DNA from: Haloarcula sp. CBA1129
GTDB taxonomy: Archaea > Halobacteriota > Halobacteria > Halobacteriales > Haloarculaceae
Length of the DNA stretch: 64,000 nucleotides
NCBI RefSeq assembly: GCF_008729015.1
Contig: NZ_RKSM01000001.1
Span: 1,798,001-1,862,000, forward strand
Direction of reading: 5' to 3'
Below the pieces are notes generated by a model that was not told the origin of the DNA, ran no database searches, and saw only the letters and a list, made by a program, of their open reading frames with translations. The translations under genes and the position numbers were made by a program. Positions 17,129 through 26,002 of this stretch are shown here, in pieces (within the stretch, counting starts at the first letter, position 1; each line of letters opens with the position of its first letter).

Positions 17129-18595
17129 ATGTCCTTAGGTTCTAAGATACTATCTGATTCCCTCTACTCCACGTTTAGAACGATAATCACCATGCTCAGA
17201 AGCGTGATTGTCGTTCCGCTAATCACGAAGTTACTCGGTGCAGACAGTTTCGGAATCTGGTCAACCACCTTCGCGTTCGTCGTGATGATGGGCAACATCG
17301 GCGGATTACACCTCCACGGTGCGATGACACGGTACGGTGTGTCGGACACAGTGAAAGAACAAACGTACGTCGATATATTATCCCTATCAATTATAACTGG
17401 AGCGATAATCAGTGTCGCTATCGGAGTAATCGGAGTCCACTTAGATATTGATTCTCTCGTAGGGAACGGCTACGTGGACGTGGACTCCCTAGTCGCTGTC
17501 TCGGCGGTACTGGTGTTTCTGACGATCCTGAGGCGAATAAATCTGAATTTCTATCGGTCGAAGTCAAACGTCAAACTGTACGAGATTATAAATACGATCA
17601 AAACACTGTCAGAAATTGCAGTTCTGACTACAGTATTTCTTTTCGACGGTGGGATTATCCACGGAATGGGTGCACTGGTCGCCGTATCTCTGATTTTGAA
17701 TGTATCACTTATGAGCCATATATTCAAGAACTACTCCGTGCCGTGGCCGAACGCGCGTAACTTTCCGAAATATGTCCGATACGGACTGCCGATGGTCCCC
17801 GCCTCCCTTTCGCAGTCACTTCATCAAAACGCCGACAAGTTTCTTATCTTGTTCTTTTTGTCCCCTTCAGCTGTGGGTATCTATGCTGTAGCGTACGGCG
17901 TTTGTGGGTTGTTTCGAAACTTCACAAACGTGCTGACACCGAGTTTATACCCGCGTATCGCGAAGAGTTGGGACGAAAACAACTTCGGTGAGATTACCGA
18001 GGTATACAAGGATATATTCAGATATTACACGATTGTCGCAGTTCCAGCACTCGTCGGCATCGTATTCGTCTCAGTTCCCCTTCTAGAGGCTTTGTCGACG
18101 GCGACGGTGGCAGAGCAGGGGTGGATCCTGATTCCCATAATGTCTGTCGGGATGTTGCTCCGCGGCTACGAGAATTCCCTAACGTATATCCTAACCTCGG
18201 CCGAGAAAACGGCGAATATCTCCAAAGGCGTTGTGTTATCCACGATCGTCAACATAGTGTTGAACCTCGTGCTAATCCCGACCTATGGGATAGAGGGGGC
18301 AGCAATCGGGACGCTGATTTCACAGAGCCTCCTCACCGCCATCATCTACGGGTACTCCGTGAAGAACATCTCAATACCACTGCCGACGGAGATATTTGTA
18401 AAATCTATTGTCGCTGCTGGCTTCATGGCGCTGGCACTCACCGTCGTTCCGGAGTTTGCCAATCCCTATGTTGTTCTCGTCGTTTACCCCGCTATCGGCG
18501 TCTGCACGTATTTCGTAACAATATATAAGCTGGAGGGTATCTCTCGACGGGAACTGTCGTCTATCAAAACAGTGGTGCTCGACCGGCCAAAGTGA
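17129..18595 (+). CDS. Polysaccharide flippase (Wzx/MVF family)
   Basis: 488 residues with about 12-14 hydrophobic segments spread over the whole length and no large soluble domain. The N-terminus (SLYSTFRTIITMLRSVIVVPLITKLLGADSFGIWS) and the internal YGLPMVPASLSQSLHQNADKFLI are typical of Wzx-like oligosaccharide flippases (also called AglR-like in haloarchaea). It should flip a lipid-linked sugar repeat across the membrane. The frame is open further upstream, but a TATA-like box at 17097-17106 points to ATG 17129. It is the first gene of the glycan region and is followed by the IS701 element. A polymerase candidate is at 44.8-46.1 kb. Confidence 0.88.
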   Translation: MSLGSKILSDSLYSTFRTIITMLRSVIVVPLITKLLGADSFGIWSTTFAFVVMMGNIGGLHLHGAMTRYGVSDTVKEQTYVDILSLSIITGAIISVAIGVIGVHLDIDSLVGNGYVDVDSLVAVSAVLVFLTILRRINLNFYRSKSNVKLYEIINTIKTLSEIAVLTTVFLFDGGIIHGMGALVAVSLILNVSLMSHIFKNYSVPWPNARNFPKYVRYGLPMVPASLSQSLHQNADKFLILFFLSPSAVGIYAVAYGVCGLFRNFTNVLTPSLYPRIAKSWDENNFGEITEVYKDIFRYYTIVAVPALVGIVFVSVPLLEALSTATVAEQGWILIPIMSVGMLLRGYENSLTYILTSAEKTANISKGVVLSTIVNIVLNLVLIPTYGIEGAAIGTLISQSLLTAIIYGYSVKNISIPLPTEIFVKSIVAAGFMALALTVVPEFANPYVVLVVYPAIGVCTYFVTIYKLEGISRRELSSIKTVVLDRPK

Positions 18596-18701
18596 CGTCC
18601 GCGGCACGGTCAGCGGGATGAGGCAGATGCGGGATTGGCGAGGATTGGCAGCTCCGAGAGCGATTTATAATCATCACGATACCGTGTTAGTCACACACGA
18701 G

Positions 18702-18727
18702 GGTGTCATAGCAGTACTTCCGAGGTT
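18702..18727 (+). repeat. Left terminal inverted repeat of the IS701 element
   Basis: 26 bp, perfect reverse complement of 21596-21621. Confidence 0.9.
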
Positions 18728-20011
18728 TAATTCCGGCAGTTGATTTTCAGTCACAGGACGAGTCAGCTGAGCCAAGATGAGCGAAGTGAGACCGAAGCAG
18801 GCGGAAGGGCTACAGTTTCTCAGCGACTACCAAACAGCATTCACAACTCGGGCAGATGGATCATCATGGCCAAAGCATGAACGAACGTGGCTGAATGTGG
18901 GCCGGTACTTCCGGGGCCTGCTGCGCCCCGGAAGTTCCAATACCGTCACTGACATCGCTGAGAAAATGCACATTGATCAAGAACGGCTCGAACGGTTTGT
19001 TCGTGAGAGTCCGTGGGAACACGAGAACGTCCAAACCGAGCTTCGGGAACGCGTTCCCGAAGCGATTCAGGGCCGAGAGGCTGCACTGATTGTCGATGGC
19101 ATGGGTATCCCGAAATCAGGAGACGAAAGCGTTGGCGTCGCCAGTCAGTGGTGTGGTGCAACTGGAAAACTCGACAACTGTCAAGTCACGGTTAACTGCA
19201 CGCTCGCCAGACCTGGCGAGCGGCAGAATTCCGATCAACTCACCTGGCCACTCGGGATGCGCTTATTCCTGTCCGAACAGTGGACTGGTGACGACGACGC
19301 GGACTACGAAAGTCCACAACAACGTGACCGTTACGCTCAGCGACGGAAAGACACAGGCATCCCTGCTGATATTGAACACCGGTCTAAGCCCGACATAGCT
19401 CTGGATCTCATCGAACAGGCAGTTGCAGCTGGTGTTGACCACGGCTGGGTCGTTGCTGATAGACACTTCGGGGAAGCCCGGAGTTTCAGGCGGAAACTCC
19501 GGGCGATTCCCGAACCATATGTTCTCGAAGTCTCGCCCACGGAGTTTCGGTTCGTTCCTGAAGAGACCGATCTCGTCCATCCAGACGATCATCCTAACCG
19601 GAAACATTCTGCTCATCCTGAGGACGTGAGTTCAGAGACACCAGAGGAAGTCGCCGAGGCACTCGGCGACGACCTCTGGACTGAGATCACGTGGAACGAA
19701 GGGACCAAGGAATCGCTCTCTGGTGAGTTCTACCGAACACGAATTCGAGAGGTGAAACGACGGGATACAGGATGGGTAAGCGACGAGACAGGGTGGTTGC
19801 TGCTGAAAAAAGGCGACGAAGACAAAGATGGAGAAGAGGGTAAACTCAAAGCATGGATGTGTTGGGGGGTTGATGGGGCATCTCTGGAGGAGTTAGTGTC
19901 CTGGGCACAAGTCCGTTGGTGCGTAGAACAGTTCCACAGAGATATCAAGCAGAATCTTGGTGCTGACGAGTACTAGGGGCGAACGTGGAAGGGCGTCCAT
20001 CACCACCTCTA

Positions 20012-21161
20012 GTACCTAGCGTAACTTTTGAAGATAACTGCCGAGATGATTGTCGATCCAAGAGGCCGCGAAACTCAGCTGAGCTGTGAGCTTCTCAAAG
20101 AGTTCGGTGAGGAGAGCGCGGTATTCTGCCGCGTTCTCCACAATCAACGGTGACGCTTCCCATTTCAGACTCTTCCAGACCTGCTCGATTGGGTTGAGAT
20201 CCGGTGAGCCAACGGGGAGAAACACGAGGTCAATCCCGAGTTGATGGGCTCGCTTGCGTGTATACTCGCACACGTGTGAAGAGAAGTTATCCAAAACGAG
20301 CAGAATCCGAGCCAGCGGATTCTGCTCGCGGATCCCCTCGAGACACTCGCAAATTCGCTCTTTCTCCTGAGTGGTTGGAAACTGAAGTACACTCTCACCA
20401 GAGAGTGCATAGAACCCGACCGCTGGTTCGTCTAACTTCACCAGCGGTCGGGTGATGTGAGGGTCGTCGACGGTGTAGAGTCGCTGTGAGTTGTCCCACG
20501 GTTGCGGATGCGATGTGTCGAGGAATCCAAGTACAGTTCCACCGTCCGTACGGATCTCTTCGTCAACGACCCAGCCTTCCTCGTCGTCTCCATCGCGTTT
20601 GTTGTGGGGCTCATCAGACCCCTCGTCGAACACGTCGCTGACGCGTTCGTCGAGGATCTCTTCGGCATTCTCTGGCCGTGATGGACGCTTAGTCCGTGGA
20701 ATTGCGTAGGAGAGGCCGAGCTTTTCGAGGAATGTAGTGAGGTGGGCTGGGTGAAATTCAACGTCGAACTCCTCGTTGATGAGGTGCTGTATCTCCTGTT
20801 TCTTCCAGGGTTGGCCCTCACGGAGCAGGTCCAGGAGGCGTTCTCGTTGGGCTGGGCCGAGCTTCGGGGGCCTGCCGCCCCCGAAGTTCGGCATCAAAAG
20901 TCCGAGACCACCCTTGTTCCACCGACGAGCCCAGCGTGTTCCTGTTGCGGAGGACCTGCCGACGTCGTCGGCAGCGTCCTCCAGGGTCGCCCCCTTGTAC
21001 AGCCGCTTAATGAAGATCAGCCGCTCAGTGAGTTTCTCATCCGTAGACTCTGTGAGGAGTCGATCGAGATCGTCCTCACTGAGGTGACGAACGATCTCTT
21101 TGCGGCGATCTCCAGACATACTCATACATCATATTCCACCTTCATAACTTCCACTAGCCAC
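20012..21161 (-). mobile_element. IS630-family insertion sequence, copy 1
   Basis: 1150 bp flanked by TA on both sides (20010-20011 and 21162-21163). Removing the element and one TA restores CTAG, the target preferred by IS630. Ends GTACCTAGCGTAACTTTT and, as reverse complement, GTGGCTAGTGGAAGTTAT form an imperfect inverted repeat. A second copy at 46812-47961 appears identical over its full length. Confidence 0.92.
20016..21125 (-). CDS. IS630-family transposase (copy 1)
   Basis: 369 residues, full length for the family. Two helix-turn-helix parts lie in the N-terminal third (GATLEDAADDVGRSSATGTRW and KQEIQHLINEEFDVEFHP). The DDE domain follows, with VDEEIRTDGGTVLGFLD, LLVLDNFSSHVCEY (second Asp) and LPVGSPDLNPIEQVWKSLK (DLNPIE box with the final Glu). 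All known catalytic signatures are intact and the copy at 46816 is identical, so recent activity is likely. Confidence 0.92.
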   Translation of the reverse strand: MSMSGDRRKEIVRHLSEDDLDRLLTESTDEKLTERLIFIKRLYKGATLEDAADDVGRSSATGTRWARRWNKGGLGLLMPNFGGGRPPKLGPAQRERLLDLLREGQPWKKQEIQHLINEEFDVEFHPAHLTTFLEKLGLSYAIPRTKRPSRPENAEEILDERVSDVFDEGSDEPHNKRDGDDEEGWVVDEEIRTDGGTVLGFLDTSHPQPWDNSQRLYTVDDPHITRPLVKLDEPAVGFYALSGESVLQFPTTQEKERICECLEGIREQNPLARILLVLDNFSSHVCEYTRKRAHQLGIDLVFLPVGSPDLNPIEQVWKSLKWEASPLIVENAAEYRALLTELFEKLTAQLSFAASWIDNHLGSYLQKLR

Positions 21162-21595
21162 TAGCGGTGGTGATGTTAGCTCATGCATTCGTGGTACGGC
21201 GACGGCTTGGAACAGGTGAGAACCACTCAGACTTCTCGTCGTTCGAGGAGGTAATTAACCAGATTGTGCGCGAGTCAGCAATCCAAGGGCTGATCGAGGA
21301 CAAAGGATGTGATAGAGATCGAGCGGAGGAGTTAGCGGAGTACATGCTCCAAAGCTACTCTCCGTGGTAAGCGCCAGACGCGACGAGAGCGCCTGCCGCT
21401 GAGCGGCAGCGCTCTCTAACCGACCTCATATCGAGAGTAAACATCCGATTTGAGCGGACAGTATTACACCAGTCGTCGGAGTCACGCCTCAATTGACCAG
21501 GCCATTGGTTTCGGCTGCCGCTGATTCCGACTGCTTCTACTTCGAGCCAGTATACTCACAGAGAATCTGGTCGATGATCACGACCTGTACCGTTG

Positions 21596-21621
21596 AACCT
21601 CGGAAGTACTGCTATGACACC
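21596..21621 (-). repeat. Right terminal inverted repeat of the IS701 element
   Basis: 26 bp, perfect reverse complement of 18702-18727. Confidence 0.9.
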
Positions 21622-21633
21622 TTCCACACACGT

Positions 21634-23205
21634 TTAGACGAGTATACTGTCATAGTCGCTGGTGATTATTTCAATCTTCTTGAGATACCTATCTACGTCG
21701 ACAGTTCGGGTGAACCCACCAATGTCGTCGTTGACTCTAATAAGATTCACATACGGGGATATCGCGTACCGCTTGAACGCTCGGGTATCGATGCCGATTT
21801 CCTCACAATAGCGTTTAATCTGGTCGCGAACCAGGTTCGAGAACGGCGTGTCCCGTAGCAGTGCCGCTTCGAATCCCCGACGGAACGACCCGTACCGGGC
21901 CGATGCGAACTCGAAGACGAACATGGCGAGGTCGATGATGCAGTTTCCAGAGATAGCACCGTACTCCCAGTCGACGACCGATGTGACACTTTCATCCTGT
22001 ACAAAGATGTTTTTCGGTGCGTAATCCCCATGAACCGCCGTCTTAGCCGTCGCTATTGGTTCTGCATCCGGGAGGTCGATGTCGAACGCAACTGTGTCGC
22101 GGTCCAGTTGCAGGCTCTCGTCTACGAATTTCGCTGACTGCGTCGCCGTGTGTAATTTAATCAACCACTCGATACCTGCAGTGAACAGTGGTGCGTCGTC
22201 GTCGTCAGAAATCTGGTGTGACATCGCCCCGCCGGTGGCCGGTTCCTGAACGACTGCGGTCCCCAACGCGGTGTCTTCGCTGGAAGTGAGCGGTACCGCT
22301 GAAAAGTCCGTTCTCAAATTGCGGATGTGCGAGACGATAGAGTGTTCCCGTATGTTGGACTGTGAGTAGCGCTCTCCGAAAGGATATTTACTCACAGACT
22401 GTACTACGCCGTCGTCGAGCGAGAGGGCGACTGCTCGGTGGTGTCCTTTTATTATCAAATCGTCCGTTATCCCCGTCGCTTTTGCCCCGTCTTTGTAACA
22501 CGCAAAGAGAACGGTGGGGAGAGTCTTTTCCAGGATTCTCTCACCGAGCGGAAGCCGGCGTATCTTTCTGTAGTTCGTGGTGAACTCCTGCTGGGTGAAA
22601 AACTCGAATACCGATCGCGTTTCCGATACAGGAAAGAGGTAGTTTGGTGAGTCCGAATCAGGAAACAGACAGTAGCAGACGACCGTCTCGAAATCACAGT
22701 CGGCCAGTTGTGCACGGATGTGAGAGACGGAATGTCGGACCGCGTTCTGAAACAACGATTCGAAATTAGTGAAGCGTTTTATTGGTTGTTTTGCTACGGA
22801 CCGAAGAACGCCGGCTGGTGTATCCGTGACAACGAGTAGGACACCACTCTCGGTGAGAGTCGCCGCCAAGTCGCTGGGACGGGTTGAAATTGTATGCCCC
22901 TCGGCAGCGTACGAGTAATCACAGATGATCGAATCAAACTCGCCTCGGAACGGCAGTGAGTCCGTGTTTCCAAGCAGCGTCTGAACCGAGGCTCCTTCGT
23001 GTTGAGCGGCAGTTCGAACACACTGTAGCCGGTCGCATGAGTTGTCTACCACATATACCTCGTCAGCAAGGTGACCTACGATAATGGGGTCGGAAACGCG
23101 TTGAGAGCCGACGCAGAGGGCTGTTCCGCGTATCTGGTTTCTAAAGAGGGTAAGCCAAGCGCTATCACGTACGCTAACAGAGCAACCCTTGATTGTATCG
23201 TTCAT
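21634..23205 (-). CDS. Methyltransferase-like and APH-type kinase fusion protein
   Basis: 523 residues. The first 200 residues look like a class I SAM-dependent methyltransferase fold: ALCVGSQRVSDPIIVGHLAD (a weak glycine-loop region), VYVVDNS (acidic strand end), LGNTDSLPF and FDSIICDYS. The C-terminal 280 residues are an aminoglycoside-phosphotransferase/choline-kinase-like domain with the catalytic loop HGDYAPKN (392-399) and the metal motif DWE (412-414, in place of DFG). Phosphotransferases of this fold also act on sugars and choline, so phosphorylation and methylation of a glycan component is plausible. It is divergent from the gene at 23390. The IS701 right repeat starts just 12 bp beyond its stop but does not cut it. 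Substrate unknown. Confidence 0.72.
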   Translation of the reverse strand: MNDTIKGCSVSVRDSAWLTLFRNQIRGTALCVGSQRVSDPIIVGHLADEVYVVDNSCDRLQCVRTAAQHEGASVQTLLGNTDSLPFRGEFDSIICDYSYAAEGHTISTRPSDLAATLTESGVLLVVTDTPAGVLRSVAKQPIKRFTNFESLFQNAVRHSVSHIRAQLADCDFETVVCYCLFPDSDSPNYLFPVSETRSVFEFFTQQEFTTNYRKIRRLPLGERILEKTLPTVLFACYKDGAKATGITDDLIIKGHHRAVALSLDDGVVQSVSKYPFGERYSQSNIREHSIVSHIRNLRTDFSAVPLTSSEDTALGTAVVQEPATGGAMSHQISDDDDAPLFTAGIEWLIKLHTATQSAKFVDESLQLDRDTVAFDIDLPDAEPIATAKTAVHGDYAPKNIFVQDESVTSVVDWEYGAISGNCIIDLAMFVFEFASARYGSFRRGFEAALLRDTPFSNLVRDQIKRYCEEIGIDTRAFKRYAISPYVNLIRVNDDIGGFTRTVDVDRYLKKIEIITSDYDSILV

Positions 23206-23360
23206 ATAGCGTCACCGGCAGTAGACTGTAGTATCCGTATTAAATCTCGCCCGCTGTAGTATTGGTGTATCGACATAGGGAGAGCGACTCGGCTGATGGT
23301 CAACATCATATATACCGTTCTAACTCATCAAAAGAGTTCTGCAAGCGGATGACGAAGGCT

Positions 23361-23370
23361 TATTAATATA
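23361..23370 (+). promoter_or_regulatory. TATA-like box before the CDP-glycerol-type transferase
   Basis: TATTAATATA ends 19 nt before ATG 23390 and starts 29 nt before it, consistent with a leaderless transcript. Confidence 0.5.
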
Positions 23371-23389
23371 TGCGTATGAGTGCTGATGG

Positions 23390-24562
23390 ATGAGAAATAT
23401 ACGGTCTTCTGTCGTCTTTGTTCTACAGTCCGTTCTCTTCCTTATCGCTAAGCTTGTACCCAGTGATCAAGACGTGTGGGTCTTCGGAGCGTGGCAGGGG
23501 GATAAGTTTCTGGATAACCCCAAATATCTGTTTTTGTTCGCCAACGAACAAGACGACGGGGTACGTCCGATTTGGGTGAGCAGAGACGAGGAAATCGTGC
23601 AGACACTACGCTCCGAAGGATACGAGTCATATCACGCCCACACACTCTCGGGAGCATACTACCAACTGATAGCCGGTAATTGCATTATTTGCTCGGACAT
23701 TGATGGTGATATTTCATGGTGGTGTACCGGCAACGCTACTGTGCATCAACTGTGGCATGGTAATCCGCTGAAAAAAATCGGCCGCGACCAGAGAGAGGAC
23801 AAGAGGAAGACGCATCTCGCTAAATTTCTGTCGGAGACGGTATTCGAGAAGGATATTCGACTGTACGTAACGGGCGAGACGTGGTTAGAGATATTCGATT
23901 CGGCATTCGATATCGACAGGGGCGATATGATCTGTACGGGATATCCGAGAAACGACGAGCTCTACGGCTCCATGGACGGTGCGGAAATCGGGTTAGATGC
24001 GGAGTTACTCGAAACGATCTCCACGACAGAGAAGATTATCGGATACGTTCCCACGTTTCGTAGTGATATACCGTCACCGATAAACAGCGAGTACTTGGAT
24101 TTGGAGGTACTAGACGAATTCTTGATAGAGAACGGCCTCACTCTCGTGCTCAAACCGCATCCGATTGTTGCCGAAGAAATACCGGAAACCTACGAAAACA
24201 TACTCGTGCTTCCGAGTGAGTTCGACGTGTATCCGATATTGAACGAACTGGACGCGCTGATAACGGACTACTCAAGTATCCTATTCGATTTCCTGCACAC
24301 GGATAACCCAGTTGTGTACTACAGTTTTGACAAGGACTGGTACATAGCGGACGAGAGGGGGTTCTACTTCGACTATGCCGGCTGTACCGCAGGCCCGCGC
24401 CCAAAAACGTTTGCCACCCTTCTCGACGGTATCAAATCGATATACAACGGAGAAGACAGCTATACCCGCGACAGAGAGGAACTCAGAAAGCGGTTCTTTG
24501 CGTTCGAAGACGGCAATTCATCGAAACGCGTGTACGATTGTATCAGACGTGGCCGAACGTAA
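23390..24562 (+). CDS. CDP-glycerol glycerophosphotransferase family protein (TagB/TagF-like)
   Basis: 390 residues. The family signatures are present: LWHGNPLKKIG (121-131, with the catalytic His), TGYPRND (183-189), KPHP (255-258) and ITDYSSILFD (291-300). In bacteria such enzymes transfer glycerol-phosphate or ribitol-phosphate from the CDP-alcohol onto a lipid-linked glycan. A hydrophobic N-terminus (SSVVFVLQSVLFLIAKLV) may associate it with the membrane. Together with the cytidylyltransferase-HAD fusion at 51955 it suggests a polyol-phosphate modification of the surface glycan. It is transcribed divergently from the methyltransferase-kinase gene. Exact alcohol donor unknown. Confidence 0.85.
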   Translation: MRNIRSSVVFVLQSVLFLIAKLVPSDQDVWVFGAWQGDKFLDNPKYLFLFANEQDDGVRPIWVSRDEEIVQTLRSEGYESYHAHTLSGAYYQLIAGNCIICSDIDGDISWWCTGNATVHQLWHGNPLKKIGRDQREDKRKTHLAKFLSETVFEKDIRLYVTGETWLEIFDSAFDIDRGDMICTGYPRNDELYGSMDGAEIGLDAELLETISTTEKIIGYVPTFRSDIPSPINSEYLDLEVLDEFLIENGLTLVLKPHPIVAEEIPETYENILVLPSEFDVYPILNELDALITDYSSILFDFLHTDNPVVYYSFDKDWYIADERGFYFDYAGCTAGPRPKTFATLLDGIKSIYNGEDSYTRDREELRKRFFAFEDGNSSKRVYDCIRRGRT

Positions 24563-24691
24563 TACCTAGGATCCACACCACTACTTCGACACCAGCAGTG
24601 GGGCTCATGTGTGGGCTTCACTGCCGATGCCACTGCAGTCTGCAGAGGGAGGCGGGCCTACACAACCATTAGTTATTTTGCGGCTAGCGAT

Positions 24692-25933
24692 ATGAACATA
24701 CACCAGGTCATGGACGATTCTACTGGGTCGGTTCTCATACTAACACAATATTTTCCACCGGAGACAGGGGCAGCATCAGCGAGATGGGCTGAGCTGTCAG
24801 ACCGCTGGTCGGAGGAGGTGCCGGTAACGGTTATCACATCTGCTCCGGATTATCCGAATGGCGAACTTGATCGTGAGTACGACAACGACTGGCTCCACCG
24901 CGAACAACACGGGAACATTGAGGTGCTCTACACAAAGACCGTTACCTCGTCGAGTGGCAACCTCCTTCGGCGGGGACTGAAGTTCGTCTGGTTCATGGTG
25001 ATGTCCGCCATCGTCGGACTCCGATATGTCTCGCCTTCGGTCGTTATCGCGACATCACCCCAACCGCTCACCGGGCTGTCCGCTTGGCTCATCGCGCGGA
25101 CAAAGGGCGCACGGTTCGTTTTCGAGGTGCGCGATTTGTGGCCCGAGTCTATCCTCGCTGTCAGCGATTTTGATTCCAGATTGGTTATTCGCTCTTTAGA
25201 GCGAACCGTCACGTTCCTGTATCAGCGCTCTGACGTGCTCGTTGTGGTTTCAGAAGGCTTCGTCGAACCGATACTGGAACGCGGTGTCGACCGATCGAAG
25301 ATAACATTTCACCCGAACGGCATCGAGATCGACCGGTACAGAACCGACGGCGAAACCCTCCCGGGTACCGAACCAGACGGCGACGTGTTCACCATTTCGT
25401 ACGTCGGAACCATCGGTCGGTCCCACGGATTGTCAGTCGTGCTGGATGCCGCCGCAGAACTGGAAGACGTACGGTTCGTGCTGGTCGGTGATGGAGCGGA
25501 GCGGGAACGCCTCAAAGCGCGGGCCGAAGACCTCGACAACGTCGTGTTCACTGGCCAGCGGCCGAAAGAGGAAGTCCCGAGTATACTAGCGGCGTCGGAC
25601 GCCGCTCTCGTCCACTTGAAACCGAGAGCGGTGTTCGAGACGGTCATCCCGTCGAAACTGCTGGAAGCGATGGCTGCCGAACTGCCGGTGATTCTCGGGG
25701 TGCGCGGCGAAGCGGAACGAATTCTCCGGGACGCCGGCGCGGGCGTCGTTATGGAGCCCGGCAACCGGACACAGCTGGTCGAAGCGGCCGAGCGGTTGCG
25801 GGACAACCCCCAAGAGCGGGCGACGTTCGGCCAAGCAGGCCGCGAATTCGTCGTCGAGCAGTTCAGCTGGGAGAACATCAGTGCCGCGTATATGGAGACG
25901 ATTCTGCCAAGTTCGGGGCCCGCTCAAAGCTAA
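24692..25933 (+). CDS. GT4-family glycosyltransferase (WbuB-like)
   Basis: 413 residues from ATG 24692; ATG 24710 is an alternative. The N-terminal ILTQYFPPETGAASARW and WSEEVPVTVITSAPDYPNG and the internal FEVRDLWPESI are typical of WbuB-type transferases. The C-terminal nucleotide-sugar half has ISYVGTIGRSHGL, FVLVGDGAERERLK and the ExxxxxE region (FETVIPSKLLEAMAAELPV). WbuB-like enzymes often transfer N-acetylated amino sugars such as FucNAc. The gene begins a co-directional run up to 35.1 kb and is followed by wecB and wecC, so the transfer of ManNAcA or a related sugar is plausible. Confidence 0.88.
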   Translation: MNIHQVMDDSTGSVLILTQYFPPETGAASARWAELSDRWSEEVPVTVITSAPDYPNGELDREYDNDWLHREQHGNIEVLYTKTVTSSSGNLLRRGLKFVWFMVMSAIVGLRYVSPSVVIATSPQPLTGLSAWLIARTKGARFVFEVRDLWPESILAVSDFDSRLVIRSLERTVTFLYQRSDVLVVVSEGFVEPILERGVDRSKITFHPNGIEIDRYRTDGETLPGTEPDGDVFTISYVGTIGRSHGLSVVLDAAAELEDVRFVLVGDGAERERLKARAEDLDNVVFTGQRPKEEVPSILAASDAALVHLKPRAVFETVIPSKLLEAMAAELPVILGVRGEAERILRDAGAGVVMEPGNRTQLVEAAERLRDNPQERATFGQAGREFVVEQFSWENISAAYMETILPSSGPAQS

Positions 25934-26002
25934 CGAGTGGCGTGTGACGAACAGGAGAATTTAAGTTTGGCCGCAGGATTCTGGGATATAACACCCCAAT
26001 TG

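Larger units (their letters stand above)
18777..21370 (+). pseudogene. IS701-family transposase, disrupted by a stop, a frame offset and an IS630 insertion
   Basis: The first 399 codons (18777-19976) are intact and show the IS701-type DDE core: ALIVDGMGIPKSGDESVGVA, WVVADRHFGEARSF and the final WCVEQFHRDIKQNLGADEY. The frame then meets TAG where homologues usually have Gln, continues as GRTWKGVHHHL, and is cut at 20009-20011 by the IS630 copy. It resumes after that copy at 21164 as AVVMLAHAFVVRRRLG and runs to the stop at 21370. The two halves are out of frame by two bases (TA). The gene carries three separate lesions, so it is dead. Confidence 0.85.
18702..21621 (+). mobile_element. IS701-family insertion sequence interrupted by an IS630 copy
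   Basis: Perfect 26-bp inverted repeats at 18702-18727 and 21596-21621 (outer ends GGTGTCATAGCAGTACTTCC) bound an element of 2920 bp, of which 1152 bp are an IS630 copy plus one duplicated TA. Without it the IS701 element is about 1.77 kb. Its transposase gene is broken. The right end lies only 12 bp past the 3' end of the methyltransferase-kinase gene. I found no convincing target duplication. Confidence 0.85.

Noticed and set aside
18702-21621. Target-site duplication of the IS701 element
   Set aside because: CACACACG occurs near both ends but at different distances, so it is not a proper duplication.
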